Origin: Amarolinea aalborgensis
Lineage (GTDB): Bacteria; Chloroflexota; Anaerolineae; SSC4; Amarolineaceae
Length of the DNA stretch: 27,520 bases
Reading direction: 5' to 3'
Assembly: GCF_900491745.1 (NCBI RefSeq)
Contig: NZ_UETR01000042.1
Span: 1 to 27,520 of the forward strand
A program made the translations under genes and the position numbers. Under the pieces are notes generated by a model. The model had not been told where the DNA came from and did no database searches. It was given only the letters and a program-made list of their open reading frames with translations. Numbering within the stretch: position 1 is the stretch's first letter; each line of letters opens with the position of its first letter. Shown here in pieces: positions 8,001-16,219 of the stretch.

Positions 8001-11000
8001 TCTAACCCTGGCGGGTGCAGCGTCGGCAACGCCACCTGGACCCTGGCCTGGAATGACGGCGCAGGCGCCGCCGGCAGCCTCAACTTTGGCGCAGGCTATG
8101 CCTCACCCACTCTCCTGAGCGTAGGCGCATTGGGTGTCAAGTTGGGGTTACTCACGGGCACGGTTGCTAACGGGGAGAGCTTCACCGTTCAAGCTAACAC
8201 CCCGCGCGACACGTTCCAGTACGATATCCTGCAGGAGCCGTACACGCCACCCGTCGTGTTGGTCTCGTACAACGATCCCCAGGGAAATCACCGTCTGGTC
8301 GTCCCGCCGGCCGCCATGGCTTTGAGCACACCATCGGCGGACTTGCTACCTTTCAGCGGCCAGATGTTGCCCGACCCTGGCGTGGAGATTGTCACCACTG
8401 GCGCATTCGCTGCCGGCGCCAACACAACGAATCTACAGGTTGTCAACCCCACCGAGACGACCTTGACCGACGCGCACTTGTTCCTGGAGTTCGTCAACAT
8501 CAGCGGCACGGTCGCCAGCGAGGTGGCAACCACCGTTTCATCCCTGCCGCCCGGTCCGAGCGTGGTGCCGGTGGCGTGGGATACGGCAAACTTCGACCCG
8601 CCGTACGAGCTGAACGAGGACTACATCGTCACCGCCTTTTGGACCGACTACGCCGGCAACATCCTTGACACCGGCGCGCGGCCGCTTTCCAGCTTCCAGG
8701 CCGACCCCAAACCGACGTTTGCCATGGCAACCGCCGACGAGACGTGGGACTTCGGTACAGCCCAGCAGGGCACAGTCATGAGGCGCAGTTTCACTGTAGC
8801 CAACACTGGCCTGCGTGACCTGCTGACCTACGTCAGCGCGCCAGCCGGCCTGAGCCTGTCGCAGCTCGGCAGCCGGCATGTGGCGCCAGGCGATACGACA
8901 ACCTATGAAATCACCCTAAACACCGCTGATCTGGCGGTCGGTCCTTTCGACGGCTCGATTACCATCCGCACCAGCGACCCGGCCAACCCAACGCGCACCG
9001 TGCACATGTTCGGTACGGTCACCGCCGCACCAGCAGATACTCCGGTTGGCGCCGTGCAGCGGCCACTAGACTGGCCGGCAACTGTCTCCGGAACCCAGGG
9101 CCAGTGGGTGGAGTTCACGCACACGTTGGGACTGGAACCGCAGACGCTGCATCCTGTCAAGGTGTACAGCCAGGACTATACCTCGCTGAAGGGGGTCGGC
9201 AAGTACGCGACGGCGTTCGGCAGTAGTGGTACGGCTTCCTATGATATGTTCGGCGATGGCCGCGATGGGGTTATGCCTTCCAGTGGCAACCTGGACAACA
9301 ACAACGGAGTCGGTGTCGGTATTGTCAACAGCGGGAGCGCCGGGACCTATTCCGTCAATGTAACTGATGCCTATGCGGGCTCGCGCATTAATCCTGGCGA
9401 TGCCGTGCTTATTCACCAAACGCAGGGGACTGGCGCCGGTTGTTGGGAGTTGAACAAGGCCGTCTCGGATTACACTGGTGGAACAGCGGCCATTCAGTTG
9501 GCAAAACCATTGCAGTGCAACTACGCCAGCGGCGGCAACAACCATGCGCAGATCCAACGCGTGCCGCAGTACACGGACTGCTCGGTCAGCGGGACAGTAA
9601 CGCCTTTGTCGGGATGGAATGGGTTGTGGGGTGGCATCTTGGCAGTAATGTGCCAAGGCACCATGAATTTGATGGGTAGCATTAGTGCTTCGGGCATGGG
9701 ATTCCGAGGTGGTATGCGTGGACTCATGTCTAGTGATGAGACAATGGGAAATGGAGCAGATGGTGAAGGTTTCCCAAGAGCTTCAGCACGAATAGCCAAT
9801 AATCGGCAGCCCAACGGGAACGGTGGGGGCCCTGGCGACTTCTGGCCGAGTGGTCTTCCTTGGAGTTGTGGTGATGGCGGAGCTGGAGGAGCAGGTGGTG
9901 GAAATGGAACCAACGGCGAAAATGGCGGCGACATTCCAAATTATGGGGGTGGAGGCATTGGCGGTGGAACAGCTGGTACCCTGGAACTCACGAACATGGC
10001 ATTGGGTGGAGGTGGCGGTGGCGGCGCCAGTGGTGGGCGCAACGGTTGTGGTTCCGATGGCTTTGATGGTGCAAATGGTGGCGGTGCGATCGTCCTGTTG
10101 GCACGCCAGTTCAACATCCAAGGAACAGTTGTGTCGAGCGGTAATCAGGGTTCAGGATCGTCGAGTGGCAACGCATGGGATGAGGCCGCCGGAGGCTCCG
10201 GTTCTGGAGGAAGCATTCTACTCAGGAGCGAATCAATCGCTATGGGGACGAACCGAATCAACGCCCTCGGTGGGCCAAGAGTGGTTAAGAGCAATGGCGC
10301 ACCCAACTACGGTGGTGCCGGCGGCGTCGGCCGCATTCGCATTGAATACTGTGAATCCATGTCTGGTTCTACGAACCCGCCGGCGAGCAACCAAAAGCTC
10401 GACTGTTACATCGCCGAGCAAATCGAATCCGCGCCCTACACCGCCACCCGTCTCAACCTACCCGAAACCGGCACCCACATCTACCAGGTGCAGTACGGCC
10501 GCAAGCTCAACTACACCGGCGCGGCCAGCCAGGTCACTTCGCTGCGCGTGCCGGCTGGCGCCTTCACCTCGGTCACGCTGCAGGCTCTGGTCAGCGACCT
10601 GTCCAGCAATGCCTCGTTTGCCCTCGACGTGGGCAACACCGGCAGCGATTCCTGGAACGGCACGGTGAGCAACGGCAGTGAGAATACCAGCCCCAACCTG
10701 GCGGCCTTCTTCAATGCTTATTGGGCCAGTCATGGCGCGCCTATTACGGGCTACATTGATGTGCCCATCCGCGTTTACCTCGATCGTGCCGGCCAGGTGC
10801 TCTTGACCAATCTGCAGGTTACGCCCACCGGCAGCAAGGTGCGCGCCATCCGCCTGCCCGTGCGGCCGCAAGGGTACAGCAGCGTCACGGCCAGCTTCAC
10901 GGTGAGCGGCGGGTCTGGTCCGCTGGCGGTGGGCGTGGACGTGGGAGCAAACGGCTCGGTTGATTGGACGTACATCGGGTCACCGGCCTATCCGGCCAGC

Positions 11001-14000
11001 CTGACGACCGGCAACCTGGCAACGGTGGTAAACGCCTATCTCTCCGGTCGCAGCGGTGAGGTGGACGTGCCGATCCGCATTTACTTGGCGCCATTCGCCA
11101 CCCTGAATCTGACTGGCTTCAGTGCCACGCCGGTCGGCCAAACCGATGCGCTCGTGGGCACTGGCGACCTGGCTTTCAGCGCAACGACCCCCATGGAGAC
11201 CGACCCGGTCACGGTCACCGCGACGCTGCACAACCCCGGCACGCTCGATACGGGCGGATTGACCGCAGCCTTCTACGCAACCATGGCCGGCTGGGGCGAG
11301 ACCTTGATCGGTTCGGCCTACGTTTCCAATGTGCCCGCCAGCGGCACGGCCACGGCCACTATCCCGTGGAACACGACCGGTTTCACGGGCACCGTGCCGG
11401 TGCGCATCGTGCTGGATCCCTTCAACCGCGTGGTCGAAAGCAACGAAACCAACAACGAGGCCACCGCCAGCCTGACCATCCTCACCCGCCCCGACCTGTT
11501 TGCGCAAAGCATCACCCTCTCCGACGACGAGCCGGTGGCGGGCGAGACCGTGCCGATCAGCCTGGCGCTGCGCAATCGCGGGCAGACGGCGGCCGCGGAG
11601 GCGACGGTGGCGATCTACGACGGCAACCCGGCAGGCGGCGGCGCGCTGATCTGCCAGCAGCCCGTGGCCCTGGGCGCAGGCGGGCAGACCACAGTGACCT
11701 GCCCATGGACGCCCGGCGCGCCTGGCGCGATGCGGCTGTTTGCCCTCGTTGATCGCGACGACGCGGTTCACGAGTACGACGAAGGCAATAACCAGTTGTG
11801 GCGCGATGTATACGTGGGCTTCGCCGGGCCGCTGCTGCTTGACAGCGGCAACGGGCCGGCCGATCCTGCCTACGATCCAGCGATGGGTTACGGCGTCGTT
11901 GACGAAGGCCAGCCCGATGTGATGGCAATCTGCGGCGCGGGCGCGGTGCCTGAGGAAACCCTGCGCCGCGATCCCGACGGCCGGGTGGTCTATCGTTTCG
12001 ATCACCTGCTGCCCGGCCATTTCTATCACCTGGACACCACCCTCTACGAGTGCGACGGCGCACAGCGCCAGGAGAGCCTTCGCGTCGATGGCAACCTGAT
12101 CGCCGGCCCCGCCAACCTGGGCGACGGCCAGCCTCATCACTTCTCGCTGCACCTGGATCCGGCCCTCTACGCCAACCGCACCATCAGCGTTAGCGTCGAG
12201 GCCCCCGGTATCAACGGCGCGATCGTCAACCAGGTCAATCTGCATGATGTGGACTACCGCTACGCCGACGCTGGCGCAGCTGGCGACTTGCCCTACTCGG
12301 CAGCGCGCGGCTATGGCTGGCTCGACGGCGTAGCCAACGTTTCCTGGGGCCGGCTGCCCTACCAGAGCGTGCGCGTCGACCAGACCGACAACACGGTGCG
12401 CTATCAATTCGACCATCTGCCGGCCGGCCGGCGCTACCAGGTCAACCTGACGCTCTACCAGGGCGACGCGACCAACGTCACCGAAGAGGTGCTGCTCGAC
12501 GGCCTGTCTACAGGTGTGATCGTCAACCTCAGCGACCGCCAGCCGCACTACCTCGTGCTGGACGTGCCCGTGGAGCACTATCGGACCGACGGCAGCCTGG
12601 TGGTGTCGGTCCGGCGCACTAACGGCAACGGCGCCTTCGTCAACGAGATCAGCCTGGAGCAGAAGACGCTGCTGACCCTGCCGGCCATCACGGATGTACT
12701 GATCAGCAACGTTTCCAATACCAGTGCGACCCTCTCTTGGCTCACCGACAAGGCCGCCAGCGGCGAGGTGCACTTCGGCGCTTCGTCTAGCCTGGGCCGG
12801 ATCGCTCACGACGACCGTGGGGTGGCCACCTCCAGCCGGACGCATCATGTGGCGCTGTCCAGCCTGGCGCCCTTGACGACGTACTTCTTCTACGTGACCT
12901 CGGCCGATGCCGTGGACGACAATAGCGGCGCCCTGTACCAGCTCACCACCGGCCCCACACTTTCCCCGCCGACACCCGACTTGATCTACGGTCAGGTTTT
13001 CTTGCCCGACGGCGTCACGCCGGCGGCCGGCGCGCTGGTTTACATCACCCTGCGCGATGCGAACGGCCAGGGCAGCCCGGGCGATGCCGCGCTGTTGTCC
13101 GACGTCATCCAGACCGGCGACGACGGCTACTGGAATGTCAACCTGGGCAATGCCCGCACCACCGACCTGACGCAATCCTTCCAATATAGCCCGGCCGGCG
13201 ACCAGGTGCGCCTCGTCGCCACGGATGGCAGCGGCTGTGAGGCCGAGCAGGTGGTGGACACGGCGAACGACACCTCGGCGTTGCCCATGACCCTAACTTG
13301 CCCCACTCAGGTGACGCACAACCTGGCCATCGGTTGGAACCTGTTGGGCCTGAACGTGCTCGCCGATCCGATGCCGCTGGCCGAGGAGGCGTTGGACGAC
13401 ATCGAGGCGCAGGGCGGCAACGCTTCGGAAATAGACCGCTGGCTCAACGGCGGCTGGAATTCGCACATCCACAACCTGCCTTTCAACAACTACCCACTTG
13501 AGCTTGGTAAAGGCTACTTTGTCAAGAGCGCCGCTGTTTACGCCTGGCAGCGCAGCGGCCGGCCGCCGTCCAACCCCCTGCTGATGGCATTGACGCCGGG
13601 GTGGAACCTGATTGGGCTGCCCAGGCTGCCTGGGTCGCTGAATGCCGAGCAGCTCCTGGATGGCATCGAGGCTCAGGGCGGCAATTGCTCGGAGATTGAT
13701 CGCTGGCTTAATGGCGGCTGGAACGGGCATATTCACAATCTGCCCTTCAACAACTTCACCCTGCGCACCGATGAGGGCTATTTCGCCAAGTGCAGCCAGG
13801 CCAGCACGTACATTCCGTCGCTCCTCGAGCAAGTGGACGCCGACGCATGGCCTGTGCCGGTGGCAATGGCGGCGCTGGAGCCGGTTGCCAACCCGATCAT
13901 TGGCGATGTGCTGGTGACCAACCGCCGCGACGTGGCGCTCACGGTCACGTGGCGCACCGATCAGCCCAGCGACGGCTGGGTGGAGTACGGAACCACGCCT

Positions 14001-14429
14001 GATCTAGTCCAGGTGGCCTACGATGACCGGGGCGACAAAGCGATGTCGGCGGTACATTACGTGACGTTGGCCGAACTCCAGCCGGAGACAACAGTCTTCT
14101 TCCGAATCCATGCGGGCGATACGGTGTTGAACCAGGGGGGCAAGCCCTTCAAGACAACCACCCTGGCAACTATGGCGCCGGGCGAGCCTGTTACGATCTA
14201 CGGGCAGGTGATACTAGCAGACAACGCCCCAGCAGCCGGCGCGCTGGTGATTGCCCGGCTGGTCGGCAGCGCCGACACTGAGTCAGAGCCAATGGCGACG
14301 GTGGTTGACGGCTGGGGTTACTGGACGCTCAGCGTGCCGGAGGTCGCCTGCGAACAAGCCAAGCTGCACCTGGAGATCGTCGAGCCTACCGGCAAGACCA
14401 TCGAACTCGATCGGCCGGCTTGTCAGTGA
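5037..14429 (+). CDS. Giant secreted mosaic protein (about 3,130 aa) with a binary-toxin-B/protective-antigen-like module
   Basis: I start at ATG 5037 rather than the adjacent GTG 5034 because AGAGG (5026-5030) is then 6 bp away. Signal peptide 1-26/27 (VQA-A). Domains in order: unassigned 28-175; Ca-binding DxDxDG stretches about 177-215 and 242-280; HPLVAA at 321-326 opening a binary-toxin-B-like region to about 770; a third Ca-binding stretch about 852-888; beta domains, including a choice-of-anchor/HYDIN-like one at 1235-1329; a Gly-rich beta-helix-like part 1552-1772; two CARDB-like domains about 2042-2260 (VVESNETNNEA, VHEYDEGNNQ); two malectin/Gal-binding-like repeats about 2265-2542; Fn3 plus sandwich 2549-2755; two GWNL modules 2758-2932; Fn3 plus sandwich to the end. 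It has no C-terminal membrane anchor or sorting motif. Function is not known; pore formation or surface attachment is inference. Base composition is uneven along the gene. Confidence 0.93.
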   Translation: MKPQNSLYRLLTALFILALVMPGVQAAPVPVTAAGPSAHRWQQPTGPDSGLYRTQVTLRNPNDRKRLDAEAIVVLSETPDAALVLADDQQLETLARLRLQPADTGEVGGLLRVQGPEKAWLAASLAPLVAQGMALQVLVTGKTASTEAVAGARAALRTTLQALTSEQRAGLAAASSDDEDGDGLTNTQEAWWCTDSLNPDTDNDGRSDGTEIQALKDWMGNWRAGPPGETPWPSWPFNSTTCPDKDHDSIPNLAERWELGLDMDMESTDRDRYDDGQEVFGTTYCPGSGNACGYGQLPSANHDGILLFPHMPSWVKAPGNHPLVAALPRLAFSIVPAANGSEFTLQTATVVTTDQRHEQGETRSYSTTKTDGTSTSDSETETWENWQEYSKTTEATGRAPDDTIINSTEQRLQVTNVHMKSVTNNSTNVKIKNTFNQGGGSGLGSELSAPVTGFIVDEACAELGCRKYVGSGIRAGVRTFAQVVQGTLLGTSDAIQNEFRANNCDPTSFNLGQILCRVKSAGTLWKKNYDQGLAAATAAEQEARGVLGGNYLQTGPSTLDISRVFPITFPEPRFIPTETNTTGSSTGGARTTTQTTYQEHSVTEGSTHQFGQSWGTATAENSVHAADLWFAYKISNIGNDYARVICNLAINIYIGDPDRPAATYFPGNDLGGNGCFSNFQPGESHTYSFPSQSRIALTLDQMAAIDQGEAVRFVIEDYSLGQDDYYADDAVGDNVQVAIEDGIADGDEDIDNYLIPTWDDETVLDILARYFPHTTDANGMMVAIWTPEYRPDTPGWCDEPQVVGTGSQRTLWCKHALSTADWWNVYTNGMGDGSEGFQDTPASPGSAALFRFNQDSDLDGYSDRSEERLGTDPSDPADIPQPELLAGVHSTRTGNHVVSTLSLLNTGLYDAYGVEAVMIAPNNTITVTNNTVGGSGRVRAQNQVIVGSRILPQSPLPQAWQGSSHAKPAIGGYYAGTVDRTYTFTVQCSNPGGCSVGNATWTLAWNDGAGAAGSLNFGAGYASPTLLSVGALGVKLGLLTGTVANGESFTVQANTPRDTFQYDILQEPYTPPVVLVSYNDPQGNHRLVVPPAAMALSTPSADLLPFSGQMLPDPGVEIVTTGAFAAGANTTNLQVVNPTETTLTDAHLFLEFVNISGTVASEVATTVSSLPPGPSVVPVAWDTANFDPPYELNEDYIVTAFWTDYAGNILDTGARPLSSFQADPKPTFAMATADETWDFGTAQQGTVMRRSFTVANTGLRDLLTYVSAPAGLSLSQLGSRHVAPGDTTTYEITLNTADLAVGPFDGSITIRTSDPANPTRTVHMFGTVTAAPADTPVGAVQRPLDWPATVSGTQGQWVEFTHTLGLEPQTLHPVKVYSQDYTSLKGVGKYATAFGSSGTASYDMFGDGRDGVMPSSGNLDNNNGVGVGIVNSGSAGTYSVNVTDAYAGSRINPGDAVLIHQTQGTGAGCWELNKAVSDYTGGTAAIQLAKPLQCNYASGGNNHAQIQRVPQYTDCSVSGTVTPLSGWNGLWGGILAVMCQGTMNLMGSISASGMGFRGGMRGLMSSDETMGNGADGEGFPRASARIANNRQPNGNGGGPGDFWPSGLPWSCGDGGAGGAGGGNGTNGENGGDIPNYGGGGIGGGTAGTLELTNMALGGGGGGGASGGRNGCGSDGFDGANGGGAIVLLARQFNIQGTVVSSGNQGSGSSSGNAWDEAAGGSGSGGSILLRSESIAMGTNRINALGGPRVVKSNGAPNYGGAGGVGRIRIEYCESMSGSTNPPASNQKLDCYIAEQIESAPYTATRLNLPETGTHIYQVQYGRKLNYTGAASQVTSLRVPAGAFTSVTLQALVSDLSSNASFALDVGNTGSDSWNGTVSNGSENTSPNLAAFFNAYWASHGAPITGYIDVPIRVYLDRAGQVLLTNLQVTPTGSKVRAIRLPVRPQGYSSVTASFTVSGGSGPLAVGVDVGANGSVDWTYIGSPAYPASLTTGNLATVVNAYLSGRSGEVDVPIRIYLAPFATLNLTGFSATPVGQTDALVGTGDLAFSATTPMETDPVTVTATLHNPGTLDTGGLTAAFYATMAGWGETLIGSAYVSNVPASGTATATIPWNTTGFTGTVPVRIVLDPFNRVVESNETNNEATASLTILTRPDLFAQSITLSDDEPVAGETVPISLALRNRGQTAAAEATVAIYDGNPAGGGALICQQPVALGAGGQTTVTCPWTPGAPGAMRLFALVDRDDAVHEYDEGNNQLWRDVYVGFAGPLLLDSGNGPADPAYDPAMGYGVVDEGQPDVMAICGAGAVPEETLRRDPDGRVVYRFDHLLPGHFYHLDTTLYECDGAQRQESLRVDGNLIAGPANLGDGQPHHFSLHLDPALYANRTISVSVEAPGINGAIVNQVNLHDVDYRYADAGAAGDLPYSAARGYGWLDGVANVSWGRLPYQSVRVDQTDNTVRYQFDHLPAGRRYQVNLTLYQGDATNVTEEVLLDGLSTGVIVNLSDRQPHYLVLDVPVEHYRTDGSLVVSVRRTNGNGAFVNEISLEQKTLLTLPAITDVLISNVSNTSATLSWLTDKAASGEVHFGASSSLGRIAHDDRGVATSSRTHHVALSSLAPLTTYFFYVTSADAVDDNSGALYQLTTGPTLSPPTPDLIYGQVFLPDGVTPAAGALVYITLRDANGQGSPGDAALLSDVIQTGDDGYWNVNLGNARTTDLTQSFQYSPAGDQVRLVATDGSGCEAEQVVDTANDTSALPMTLTCPTQVTHNLAIGWNLLGLNVLADPMPLAEEALDDIEAQGGNASEIDRWLNGGWNSHIHNLPFNNYPLELGKGYFVKSAAVYAWQRSGRPPSNPLLMALTPGWNLIGLPRLPGSLNAEQLLDGIEAQGGNCSEIDRWLNGGWNGHIHNLPFNNFTLRTDEGYFAKCSQASTYIPSLLEQVDADAWPVPVAMAALEPVANPIIGDVLVTNRRDVALTVTWRTDQPSDGWVEYGTTPDLVQVAYDDRGDKAMSAVHYVTLAELQPETTVFFRIHAGDTVLNQGGKPFKTTTLATMAPGEPVTIYGQVILADNAPAAGALVIARLVGSADTESEPMATVVDGWGYWTLSVPEVACEQAKLHLEIVEPTGKTIELDRPACQ
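5562..7350 (+). other. Protective-antigen/binary-toxin-B-like module inside the giant gene
   Basis: Acidic Ca-binding repeats (DEDGDGLTNTQE, DTDNDGRSDG, DKDHDSIPN) are followed by HPLVAALP (H321-P328), then a Ser/Thr/Gln-rich stretch (TRSYSTTKTDGTSTSDSE), then SWGTATAENSVHAADLWFAY (613-632) with a following 'SNIGN', and FPSQSRIALTLDQMAAIDQG (689-708). Later comes DDETVLDILARYF near 757-770. This order matches what I recall of anthrax PA, Vip1 and iota-Ib: Ca-binding DxDxDGIPD; HPLVAAYP; Ser/Thr-rich strands; NTADTARLN...Y.N.GTAP; ITMNYNQFLELE; and TLKEALKIAFG. The enzyme-binding and receptor-binding ends and the PA14 domain are not recognisable. The homology is judged by eye and needs a profile search. 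Confidence 0.68.
9690..10350 (+). other. Gly-rich beta-helix-like segment of the giant protein
   Basis: About 220 residues rich in Gly, Asn and Ser, with the recurring pattern GGGAIVLLA, GGSILLRSE, GGAGGVGRIRIEY. Such Gly-rich hydrophobic-strand repeats occur in large surface proteins. Its first part has lower GC than the flanks and different codon choice. Confidence 0.6.
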
Positions 14430-14484
14430 TAATGTGTATGGCTCAGCGGACTGGCAAAACCCAACCCGTCCATCGCAGCGTAGC

Positions 14485-14595
14485 GCAGGCTGGGATGCCC
14501 ATATCGGCAGGCTGCCGATCAACAACTTCACGATCGCGCCGGACAAAGGCTACTTCGTCAAGTGCAGTCAGTCGAGCACTTTTGTGCCGGACTGA
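14485..14595 (+). pseudogene. Remnant of a GWNL module (frame-broken copy)
   Basis: Just after the giant gene's stop, another frame reads GWDAHIGRLPINNF and GYFVKCSQSSTFVPD before a stop. This matches the second half of the GWNL modules in the two large proteins (GWSAHINGLPFNNF, GYFVKCSRSSTFVPG). It lacks the first half, any start and any ribosome binding site. It is a decayed leftover of duplication or recombination of the 3' end of one of these genes. The rest of 14430-14662 holds only the AGGAGG of the next gene. Confidence 0.8.
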
Positions 14596-14662
14596 TGCCT
14601 GGCGACGCATTCTCCCCCTGAGTGCAAGACACGTTTCTATTTCAAGTAGGAGGCACTGAACT

Positions 14663-15868
14663 ATGTATTCGAACCTTTCATCTGCACACTGGAGCCGTTC
14701 TCTTTCGAGATTGATTCCAGTCCTGCTGCTGGTCACAGCCCTGCTGGCTACATCAGCATCAGCCGCGCCAGCCATACCCCCCGTCACCCTCGCAAACGTC
14801 AAGATCACGGACGTGCGCGAAGGCAACTTTGTTATCAGTTGGACTACCAATATGGCGGTCAATGGCCTGGCGAGATGCTACACCCCCGGCGGCGCCTTGG
14901 TGCAGCAGGCGTCTGACCCTGTGACCAGCACCACCACGCACTACGTGACCATCGCTGGTCTTAATCCCATCACCCAGTATCTGTGCGAGGCCGAGTCAGG
15001 TGGAATTGTCGCTGATAACGGGGGAGCGCGCTATGCGGTTACGACCGGTCCAGTGCTCACACCTCCAACACCTTCCAGCAATATCGTTTATGGTTTTGTG
15101 TACAAGCCCAACGGATCAACCGTGGCAGCTGATGTAATTGTCTATCTGCGGCTGGTCAATGCTGATGGACTTGGAAGTCCAGGTCAATCGCAGTGGGGAT
15201 CCGCTCGCACAGAGGCGAATGGCGCCTGGTCTTACAATCTGGATAATCTACGCACTGAAGCTCTCTCAGGCTATTTCCAGTACACCCCTGGTGCGGACAG
15301 TCTGGAGATCTGGGTTCAGGGAGGCATAGATGGAACTTGGGGAATAAACACCGAGGCGATCTTGCTGATCCCGGCCGTTCTGCCTGCTCAGTTGCCTGAT
15401 GCGGTGCTGAATGGTGTGCCCCTTGCGGCGACATTGGATAGCTTCTTTGTCACCGCTCGAACAGAGGGCGTTCTCGTTGCCTGGGAAACAGTGAGTGAAG
15501 TTGGCAACCTGGGCTTCAACCTCTATCGAGCCTTAGACCCCGCTGGCGCTCAAAACCTACTTGCCTTCATACCCTCCCAGGCTCCTGGCAGCAGCCAGGG
15601 GTTTGCCTACGCGTGGCTTGACACGAACGTTGTTGACGGCCAGACTTACTTCTACTGGCTGGAGACTCTCGATGCGGGGGGCGCGAACACGCAGTATGGG
15701 CCGGTGAGCATTACCTACCAGGCGCCGACGGCCGTGGAGACGACATCACTCACAGCCCAGCCCATGGATGGTTCGGCCCTCACACCGTGGCTGCTAGCCG
15801 TGCTGGCGCTGTTGGGTGGGGCGGCGTATGGCTTGCGTCGCCGGTCCCACCGATCGGTTACCAGGTAA
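14663..15868 (+). CDS. Membrane-anchored exported Fn3-domain protein
   Basis: A 401-residue protein. A strong AGGAGG (14648-14653) lies 9 bp before the ATG. The signal peptide runs to about residue 34 (LLLVTALLATSASA-AP). An Fn3-like domain follows (VISWTTNMAVNGLARCYTP, LNPITQYLCEAESGG, RYAVTTGP), then the partner sandwich (YGFVYKPNGSTVAADVIVYL, SPGQSQWGS). A second Fn3-type domain around 258-350 has VLVAWETVSEVGNLGFNLYR. The end has a hydrophobic helix (375-391) and the tail RRRSHRSVTR, so the body should be outside and the tail inside. It is the only one of the four paralogous exported proteins with a visible membrane anchor, and could tether or receive the others; that is inference. Its base composition is lower in GC than the neighbouring housekeeping genes. 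Confidence 0.9.
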   Translation: MYSNLSSAHWSRSLSRLIPVLLLVTALLATSASAAPAIPPVTLANVKITDVREGNFVISWTTNMAVNGLARCYTPGGALVQQASDPVTSTTTHYVTIAGLNPITQYLCEAESGGIVADNGGARYAVTTGPVLTPPTPSSNIVYGFVYKPNGSTVAADVIVYLRLVNADGLGSPGQSQWGSARTEANGAWSYNLDNLRTEALSGYFQYTPGADSLEIWVQGGIDGTWGINTEAILLIPAVLPAQLPDAVLNGVPLAATLDSFFVTARTEGVLVAWETVSEVGNLGFNLYRALDPAGAQNLLAFIPSQAPGSSQGFAYAWLDTNVVDGQTYFYWLETLDAGGANTQYGPVSITYQAPTAVETTSLTAQPMDGSALTPWLLAVLALLGGAAYGLRRRSHRSVTR

Positions 15869-15906
15869 CTTGCGCACAGGCCTTCGTTGAAGGCAGCTTA
15901 GGTAGG

Positions 15907-15944
15907 GGCGACTCTGTGTTTGTGTCATCTTACACGGAGTCGCC
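15907..15944 (+). terminator. Probable terminator after the exported-protein cluster
   Basis: GGCGACTCTGTGT (15907-15919) pairs with ACACGGAGTCGCC (15932-15944) over 13 bp with one G-T wobble and a 12-nt loop. A moderately T-rich stretch follows (TGGCTTTGCTTAGTTT). It is 39 bp after the stop of the anchored Fn3 gene. The right arm overlaps the 3' end of the recombinase remnant on the other strand. Confidence 0.65.
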
Positions 15945-16176
15945 TGGCTTTGCTTAGTTTCGATACCGTTGGCGCAGTAGCCGGCATAGGCGAGTCGCCA
16001 ACGGTATTCATATCCAACTCAGCCACTGTGGCTTCGAATTGCATCTCAACGGTCGAGTCGTAAAGACGGGCATGATGCTGTGACATTTGCAAAGAGGATT
16101 GGCCTAACAGTTTTCGTGCGGCATCCAATGATACACTCTGATGAGGCAGTCTTGCAGCAAGACACGCCGCCAACAT
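15925..16176 (-). pseudogene. C-terminal remnant of a tyrosine recombinase/integrase
   Basis: An 83-residue open frame reads SLDAARKLLGQSSLQMSQHH, then ARLYDSTVEMQFEATVAEL. This resembles the end of phage-type integrases (LLGHSSLQMTxRYAHLYDxTV). The box-II histidine of LLGHSS is Gln (Q26) and the catalytic tyrosine position (normally R-Y-A) is His (H35). The arginine-bearing core and the whole N-terminal part are missing. I read it as a dead scrap of an integrated element beside the cluster. It has no ribosome binding site. Apart from this scrap and the hairpins, 15869-16219 holds nothing else I can name; no convincing promoter for the CBS gene was found. Confidence 0.6.
15963..16007. repeat. 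Perfect 12-bp inverted repeat
   Basis: ATACCGTTGGCG (15963-15974) and CGCCAACGGTAT (15996-16007) are exact reverse complements separated by 21 bp. They lie within the end of the recombinase remnant. It may be a second hairpin or part of a mobile-element end; no function can be assigned. Confidence 0.85.
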
Positions 16177-16219
16177 ACTTCGCTGCTGATTCAGGCCAGG
16201 CTCATTCCAGGAGGGTTCG

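Noticed and set aside
10980..13184. A 734-residue open frame on the - strand inside the giant gene
   Set aside because: It lies wholly antisense to a well-formed coding region, has low-complexity Ala/Arg/Gly/Val composition and no recognisable motif; it is a by-product of high GC codon use.
5037..14429. A nearby enzymatic 'A component' for the toxin-like protein
   Set aside because: None of the neighbours shows ADP-ribosyltransferase, protease (HExxH) or cyclase motifs that I can recognise; the neighbours are structural or binding proteins.
16008..16219. Promoter for the CBS-HEPN gene (TTGGCC ... TACACT)
   Set aside because: The boxes are 27 bp apart, too far for a normal promoter.
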